Positions 58,401 to 64,000 of a stretch of 64,000 nucleotides of DNA are shown here, in pieces; the stretch's first letter is position 1; each line of letters begins with the position of its first letter. A model generated the notes under the pieces. That model made no database searches, was not told the origin of the DNA, and saw only the letters and a list, made by a program, of their open reading frames with translations. The position numbers and the translations under genes were made by a program. Source of the DNA: Macrostomum hystrix (taxonomy: Eukaryota > Platyhelminthes > Macrostomidae); assembly GCA_950097015.1 (NCBI GenBank), contig CATNEN010000038.1, positions 33,814,501 through 33,878,500 of the forward strand, in the 5' to 3' direction.

Positions 58401-60741
58401 GCAATACAAATGGGACTGGAGCCTGGAGAGATTGCATTTTCTAAATACTGGCGCGGGTTCAGACATTTTTAACGAGGCTGTCGACTTTTGTAAGAATTTT
58501 CTTTTATCTTTTTGTCACATATTTCATATTTTAATCCCTTTAATCCCTAAATCTTTCATCCTTTCATCAGCCGCTGCCGCCGCCACCTCCGCTGATGGCG
58601 GTACTATTGTTGCTGAAGCTGACAACAACGACGATGAAGCCACTATGTCGTCGATTCCCTCGCTGACTCAGATGCTGCCTCCGCCTCTACCGTCACCGCA
58701 GCAGCAGCAGCAGCAGCAGTTGCTGCCATTGTTTCGCTTCGCCAACAATAATTGGCTGAAAAGTCTGAATTCTAGCGCCGATGGTTGCGCCAAATCGACA
58801 CCTCCATTGTGTTTCTGGCCGCCAGAGTTTCATTGCGCCGTAGCTGACGCCGATATTTCAACCTCGACTCCCGCCGCCTCTAGCAATAGTCGAATCCTGC
58901 GAGCCCTCGCCGAAATAGTTGGCGACGGCGGCGGCGTCAGCACCGACAGCGCCTGCGGCGTGACTCCTCTGGAGCTGTGCAGAAGGTTGGGCGTTTCGCC
59001 TAACACTACTGCCAGTAGCAATAGCAGTAGCTCTGTTAGCGAACGACAGTTGGCTGATTTGGACGCTGAGTTGATGCGACTTATACAAGCGAATGCTGTG
59101 AGATTTTTATTTGATTAATTTAGTCTGGTTGATCGGATAGTTTGATTAGTACGGATAGATAGCTTGGTAGGATCAGTTGGATGGAATTTTATTAAATAAA
59201 TTATTTCAATTTGATAAATTTGTACAAAATTGGTCAGGAGGGCTGGGGGCAATGTCACATAATTTGGTGACACTATAGACCTGCAATTCTGCCAGTTCCG
59301 CTGACTCCTGAGCACACACGCACACAGATACTGTACACAGGCGTTTCTTATCGTCAGGCAGTGTGCACCTTCACTGTGCCTTGGAGGTTGGCCCTAGGGC
59401 GTAAATTGCACAAGACCCCAAGCCCTCTCTCCGCGGCTGCGCCCCAAATTAAATGTGGCCTCGCCGCGGAATCGAACTCAGGACCTTCTTACTTCGTGCT
59501 TTAGACCGCTCTGCCACTCACCGATGGGTAGATAAGTAGATCGGGTAGATAGATTGGTAGATCTGGTAGATAGATTGGTAGATCGGGTAGATAGATGGGT
59601 AGATCGGGTAGATAGATTGGTAGATCGGGTAGATACAGGGGTAGACCGGGTAGATAGGCTGGTAGGTCTCGGGATATTGGAAAACTCTTACTACTTGGCA
59701 TACTGGAGATTACATAAAATGAAATTTGCTACCCACACTCTGATCCAGGTGTTTCTTGTGGGCCACAACGTGCCCTACCTGGTGCATCGCAAACTGATGC
59801 GGGCCTGCCTGGTGAACTTAAATCCCAGGGGATTGAAGCACCAACTGCTTGCGCCATCGGATAGGCGGTAAGCTGCCGCTTGAGGCTGGCTTGTTCAATA
59901 TCCTAACTCTACCCTTCCAAATCTACCACTCTACCCTACCAAATCAACCACTCTACCCTACCAAATCTACCACTCTACCCTACCAAATCTATCTACTCTA
60001 CCCTACCTAATCTACCTACTCTACCCTACCAAATCTACCACTCTACCCTACCAAATCTACCTACTCTACCCTACCTAATCTACTTACTCTACCCTACCAA
60101 ATCTACCACTCTACCCTACCAAATCTACCTACCTAATCTACCTACTCTACCCTACCTAATCTACCACTCTACCCTACCTAATCTACATACTCTACCCTAC
60201 CTAATCTACCACTCTACCCTACCTAATCTACCTACTCTACCCTACCAAATCTACCTACTCTACCCTACCTAATCTACCTACTCTACCCTACCAAATCTAT
60301 CAACTCTAACCTACTCTATCTACCATGCCAACTCTCAGCTACATCCTGCCTGCCCATTGGTCGGATCATCTCGGTCGCTATCGGCCACGCCGACACGCAG
60401 CCCAGCTCCGAAGAATTTTATCCGCCTGCGCCGAACGGTCCGGCTGCTGTCTGACTGCTCTGTGCCGCTCGGCTGGTCCCACCCTGGGCCTGGTTGGCCT
60501 CTATAAACTGCTGCACCAGTTGAGCCAATTTGGCTGCTTAACTCTAACAGCGGCCGTGCCAATTAGCGAACATCAGTCTGCTGCAGCCGCCAGCGTCGGC
60601 CTATTCTCGCCCAGAACTGATTATCGTCTGAGACCGGCTACCCTGTTCGACGACTGGCGTCGGGTGACTGTGCGCGTCCAGCCGGCTGCTGAGCTCTCGC
60701 TGGCAGCCGCACTCCAGAATCTTGTTGACGCTGATTCTTGA
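46411..60741 (+). CDS. GTF3C1: TFIIIC largest subunit, GTF3C1 orthologue (13 exons, 1775 aa)
   Basis: Exons: 46411-46703, 47085-47551, 48672-48903, 49817-50294, 50741-51097, 51524-51934, 52535-52860, 53547-54777, 55374-55766, 58399-58489, 58571-59097, 59749-59867, 60339-60741; every junction is in phase. TFIIIC220 binds the B box of tRNA genes and recruits TFIIIB for RNA polymerase III. The N-terminal block VALEEIALMGGSRGLSLDCL matches the vertebrate ALDEVALEGLDG start. QLVYEFLWYLVYKLP matches the conserved VHMFLWYLIY block, DTEDWRRYVFPL its neighbour, and RIWSPEEDTVLLFCHLAYL the WSMQEDGLLVLCRIA region. LIQANA|VFLVGHNVPYLVH matches the C-terminal winged helix. The start has good context (GCCGCCATG). 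The exon 9-10 junction is least certain. It is somewhat shorter than the human protein (about 2100 aa). Eleven of twelve introns hold a tandem repeat. Confidence 0.9.
46838..47010. repeat. 20-bp array, GTF3C1 intron 1
   Basis: Two unit types in blocks, CTACCGTCTGTCACCCTTCA and CAACGACTCTCGCCCTTCAC. Pyrimidine-rich on the plus strand. Confidence 0.9.
47655..48540. repeat. 30-bp array, GTF3C1 intron 2
   Basis: Unit ATTCCAAGATTCCCGGATCC plus TCATTTCTTA, about 29 copies. Variants are GGATCTTCG and ATTCCTAG. The minus strand is open (ELRNEDPGIL repeated) only because 30 is a multiple of 3. Confidence 0.95.
48990..49700. repeat. 22-bp array, GTF3C1 intron 3
   Basis: Unit TTGGGATTCTCCTGCTTCAG plus GA; 21-bp variants occur where the unit reads AAGTGGG. 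Each unit contains TTCTCCTGCTTCAG, which resembles a 3' splice site. Confidence 0.93.
50340..50650. repeat. About 30-bp array, GTF3C1 intron 4
   Basis: Unit CGAACAAAGACCTGACAGTG plus TGGGATTTAT, around ten diverged copies. Confidence 0.85.
51175..51425. repeat. Degenerate GGTCAT repeat, GTF3C1 intron 5
   Basis: Loose copies of ATTAGGGTCATGG and GGATTAGGTCATCGAAT. Related in wording to the 40-bp array of intron 7 (GTAGGGTCATTGG). Confidence 0.6.
52025..52345. repeat. TCTCATCTCCTC low-complexity tract, GTF3C1 intron 6
   Basis: Nearly pure pyrimidine on the plus strand, mixing CTCTCCTC and TCTCATCT words. Confidence 0.9.
52870..53510. repeat. 40-bp array, GTF3C1 intron 7
   Basis: Unit GGGTCATTGGTGTGATCATG, GAGGGTTCAG, TCATGGAGTA. 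Period of 40 checked at 53133 and 53173. Confidence 0.92.
54845..55300. repeat. About 30-bp variable array, GTF3C1 intron 8
   Basis: Unit ATTATCGATTAGGATTTCCC with alternating spacers CTATAGTTTG, AAGTTTATTT and AATTTAAAGT. Confidence 0.85.
55790..58245. repeat. 20-bp array, about 122 copies, GTF3C1 intron 9
   Basis: Unit GGATAATGAGAGATTAGAGT with single-base variants, shading after 57835 into GATTAGAGTAGGTTATGAGT. Higher-order structure is visible: 56041-56160 is repeated exactly at 56161-56280, and 56281-56460 recurs at 56701-56880, 420 bp or 21 units later. Confidence 0.97.
59290..59527 (-). mobile_element. tRNA-derived SINE, second family (GTF3C1 intron 11)
   Basis: On the minus strand, from about 59524, GTGGCAGAGCGGTCTAAAGC is an A box and GAGTTCGATTCCGC a B box, spaced as in a tRNA-Leu/Ser-like head. 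The body (to about 59290) includes CTCCGCGGCTGCGCC on the plus strand. The acceptor stem does not pair, so it is not a functional tRNA gene. Body limits are approximate. Confidence 0.55.
59521..59665. repeat. GTAGATCGGGTAGATAGATTG array, GTF3C1 intron 11
   Basis: Roughly 22-bp units, about six, starting right at the SINE head. Confidence 0.85.
59905..60322. repeat. About 23-bp array, GTF3C1 intron 12
   Basis: Unit CTCTACCCTACCAAATCTAC plus CTA or CA, alternating with CCTAATCTACC variants. Confidence 0.92.
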
Positions 60742-61680
60742 ACTCTTGAGTCTTTCGCAATTCGATTCTTGTGACGTATGGAACTGCGATTTCCTGGAAT
60801 CGGAGGAGCCAAAGACAACTTACGTTTCTTAGAACGTTTCTTCGTTTCTTAATTTCGTGTCTTCGGTTTCCTAGAAACGAATCTAGATTTCTTAGACACA
60901 AAAAATTATTTCCTGCAAGCTACTTTGTTTTTTTAATTCACTTCTTTTTCTTAGAAAGTTACTTTTCTATGTTTCCTAGAAAACTATATGCAGTTTCTTT
61001 AGAAAGTACAATCTCATTTCTCTTGCGATAATAGTTTCATTTTCATTCTCTTCCTATTTAATCTTTCAATTCTTAGAATCTGGTATTCTGCTTCTAAAAT
61101 AGTTATCTGCTGTTTCCTTAAATTTAATCTTCTAAAAATGAATTCTGAACTTAGTTCAATTCTTTCAAAGCGTTTTTATTTATCCATCTTTTTATATGCA
61201 TTTTATCTTGTTAAAAGAAGTGTATTGTAATTGTTTTTACTTACCTGCCTGCTGTTGTTAGTAGTAGTATTGGAATGCTAGCGGCTTCAGTAAGTTGTGT
61301 CAGGCCCTTAACTGAAGTCCTTGCCGTGTTGCCTTTATACATAAAAATGTAACTTACATTCTACTGAATGACCATGCGGGTATACTGTTTGTTTTGGTCG
61401 TGTCTTATTTGTATTCAGGTTGCCTTCTAATCTAAATTGTTTATTTAAGTCTTGCTTACCTCTGTTACGTATCGATGGCATGTAGGTGTTTGGTAAAAGT
61501 TCTTACTTATCTGTTTCAAAACTTTTTTCTGACAGTTGTATATTATTTCTTAAAATGGAGTGACATTTCATTGCAATAAAATGTTTGTAAAATATCACTG
61601 GGCACCTTACAGGAGCAACTGAACTAAAAAATCAATACTTTATATGCTTATTCCAGTTTTTTGCTTTTAGTCTAGTCGCT
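60742..61680. other. 3' flank of GTF3C1
   Basis: The first 300 bp are rich in TTTCTTAGAA-like words (loose repeat of TTTCCTAGAAA). An AATAAA lies at 61575-61580, far from the stop; no closer canonical signal was seen. No gene. Confidence 0.4.
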
Positions 61681-61684
61681 CATC

Positions 61685-63028
61685 ACCCCCCTAATATCTC
61701 ATCACCTACTCTAATATCTCACCACCTACTCTAATATCTCACCACCTACTCTAATATCTCATCGCCTACTCTAATCTCCCATCACCTGCTCTAATCTCTC
61801 ATCACCTACTCTAATCACTCATCACCTACTCTAATATCTCACCACCTGCTAATATCTCATCACCTACTCTAATATCTCATCGCCTACTCTAATATCTCAT
61901 CACCTACTCTAATATCTCATCACCTACTCTAATATCTCATCGCCTACTCTAATATCTCATCACCTACTCTAATATCTCATCGCCTACTCTAATCTCCCAT
62001 CACCTGCTCTAATATCTCATTGCCTACTCTAATCTCCCATCACCTGCTCTAATATCTCATCGCCTACTCTAATCTCCCATCACCTGCTCTAATATCTCAC
62101 CACCTACTCTAATATCTCATCGCCTACTCTAATCTCTCATCGCCTGCTCTAATATCTCACCACCTACTCTAATATCTCATCGCCTACTCTAATCTCCCAT
62201 CACCTGCTCTAATATCTCACCACCTACTCTAATATCTCACCACCTACTCTAATATCTCATCGCCTACTCTAATCTACCATCACCTGCTCTAACATCTCAC
62301 CACCTACTCTAATATCTCACCACCTACTCTAATCTCCCATCACCTGCTCTAATATCTCATCGCCTACTCTAATATCTCATCGCCTACTCTAATCTTCCAT
62401 CACCTGCTCTAATATCTCACCACCTACTCTAATATCTCACCACTTACTCTAATATCTCATCGCCTACTCTAATATCTCATCGCCTACTCTAATCTCCCAT
62501 CACCTGCTCTAATATCTCACCACCTACTCTAATATCTCACCACCTACTCTAATATCTCATCGCCCACTCTAATATCTCATCGCCTACTCTAATCTCTCAC
62601 CACCTACTCTAATATCTCACCACCTACTCTAATATCTCACCACCTACTCTAATATCTCACCACCTACTCTAATATCTCACCACCTACTCTAATATCTCAC
62701 CACCTACTCTAATATCTCACCACCTACTCTAATATCTCACCACCTACTCTAATCACTCATCACCTGCTCTAATATCTCACCACCTACTCTAATATCTCAC
62801 CACCTACTCTAATATCTCACCACCTACTCTAATATCTCACCACCTACTCTAATATCTCACCACCTACTCTAATATCTCACCACCTACTCTAATATCTCAT
62901 CACCTACTCTAATATCTCACCACCTACTCTAATATCTCATCACCTACTCTAATATCTCACCACCTACTCTAATATCTCACCACCTACTCTAATATCTCAC
63001 CACCTACTCTAATATCTCATCACCTAAT
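61685..63028. repeat. 20-bp array, inverse of the intron 9 array
   Basis: Unit CACCTACTCTAATATCTCAC, about 67 copies. Its reverse complement, GTGAGATATTAGAGTAGGTG, is close to the GATTAGAGTAGGTGATAAGA type at 57.84-58.2 kb. The two arrays belong to one family in opposite orientation, about 3.5 kb apart. Confidence 0.95.
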
Positions 63029-63538
63029 CTCATTTAGTAATTAATCGCTTCTCTTGCATCACAGTCACAACCACTTTAAAGACGTAGGACCCGTGTCTGA
63101 TTTTAGGTTAGCATAGTCAGTGCAGTAGCTCTTTTCTGTTGTGCTCAAAATGTCATATAAGCTGTATTTCACCAACAAAAGAGATTATTGTGGCAGAAGT
63201 TATAATAAGTTTGTAGATAACAAAACGAAATCAGTTAGGCCAAAAAATACAGTTTTTAGAAAACTATCAGTGTAAAATAGAGCGAAAATCTCTTTGTAAA
63301 ATTTTCCACCTTACAATTACCATTGTGTGCACAAGCAAACTTTAAAAAACAGCATTCAATCACCTGGTGAGTTATAACACTTTCTTTAAGCAAACTACAA
63401 TAAAAACTGTCAGTTTTCAAAGCTCGTTTTGATTAATAAGCTAACTGATAATGGTTCACGCATGCAGGACTGAAGGAGAATAGAAGCATATCTATAGCGC
63501 TGTGTAGTAGTTGTGTTCGGCTGCTAAGGACATAACCA
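63029..63538. other. Non-coding spacer between arrays
   Basis: AT-rich sequence with no recognised gene or element. Confidence 0.35.
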
Positions 63539-64000
63539 ATTTCAAGGACATTCCTCATTTCCAGGAACACCACACCATTTTCAAGGACATTCCTCATTTC
63601 CAGGGACACCACACCATTTTCAAGGACATTCCTCATTTCCAGGGACACCACACCATTTTCAAGGACATTCCTCATTTCCAGGGACACCACACCATTTTCA
63701 AGGACATTCCTCATTTCCAGGAACACCACACCATTTTCAAGGACATTCCTCATTTCCAGGAACACCACACCATTTTCAAGGACATTCCTCATTTCCAGGG
63801 ACACCACACCATTTTCAAGGACATTCCTCATTTCCAGGGTCATACCCCCATTTTCAAGGACATTCCTCATTTCCAGGGACACCACATCTTTTCAAGGACA
63901 TTCCTCATTTCCAGGAACACCACACCATTTTCAAGGACATTCCTCATTTCCAGGAACACCACACCATTTTCAAGGACATTCCTCATTTCCAGGAACACCA
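63539..64000. repeat. 39-bp minisatellite, runs off the window end
   Basis: Unit TTCAAGGACATTCCTCATTT plus CCAGGAACACCACACCATT, about 12 copies. The minus strand is open as a 13-residue repeat, an artefact of the period. Confidence 0.95.

Noticed and set aside
59447-59527. Functional tRNA-Leu/Ser gene on the minus strand
   Set aside because: A and B boxes are present, but the acceptor stem does not close and the anticodon arm is poor, so I called it a SINE head.
63433-63885. Minus-strand 13-residue repeat protein (LEMRNVLENGVVS)
   Set aside because: Product of the 39-bp array period. Codon use and composition are those of the repeat.

Overview
This is a eukaryotic, almost certainly metazoan window. 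Genes have GT..AG introns and no operons, and two of them are animal orthologues: an NKTR/PPIG-type SR-cyclophilin and the largest subunit of TFIIIC (GTF3C1). A DEG/ENaC sodium channel is present too. A sequence near 14.83 kb closely resembles the spliced leader of the flatworm Macrostomum as I remember it, so a Macrostomum-like free-living flatworm is my best guess. This rests on memory and was not searched.

Layout. 0.1-3.6 kb: a tyrosine-recombinase-like gene in two overlapping frames, with coding tandem repeats, a zinc finger and a C-terminal PWWP domain, followed by a duplicated satellite block (3.7-5.0 kb). 6.2-8.3 kb: a frameshifted multi-exon gene of a transposase-like family. 8.4-18 kb: mobile-element territory with a TA-flanked MITE, an LTR-element integrase tail, two minisatellites, the SL-like sequence, foldback hairpins and a non-LTR retrotransposon fragment. 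18.0-19.2 kb: a two-exon gene with a KH-like segment, carrying a SINE in its intron. 20.6-22.5 kb: an intronless DEG/ENaC channel on the minus strand. 23.5-26.1 kb: an array of about 100 copies of a 26-bp unit. 26.5-27.1 kb: a Janus/phosphohistidine-phosphatase-like gene. 27.9-29.4 kb: a hAT-type MITE and the second TA-MITE copy. 31.3-43.5 kb: the 11-exon SR-cyclophilin. 46.4-60.7 kb: the 13-exon GTF3C1 orthologue. 61.7-64 kb: two more arrays.

The two large genes were spliced by hand. Every exon joins in phase, giving 4302 nt (1433 aa) for the cyclophilin and 5328 nt (1775 aa) for GTF3C1. The most striking feature is their introns. Those of 117 bp or less are plain, whereas every intron above about 300 bp is filled by its own tandem array, usually with a unit unrelated to its neighbours, or by a SINE or MITE. 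The genes do not form a pathway. One acts in pre-mRNA splicing, one in RNA polymerase III transcription and one in membrane excitability; the rest are mobile or uncharacterised.
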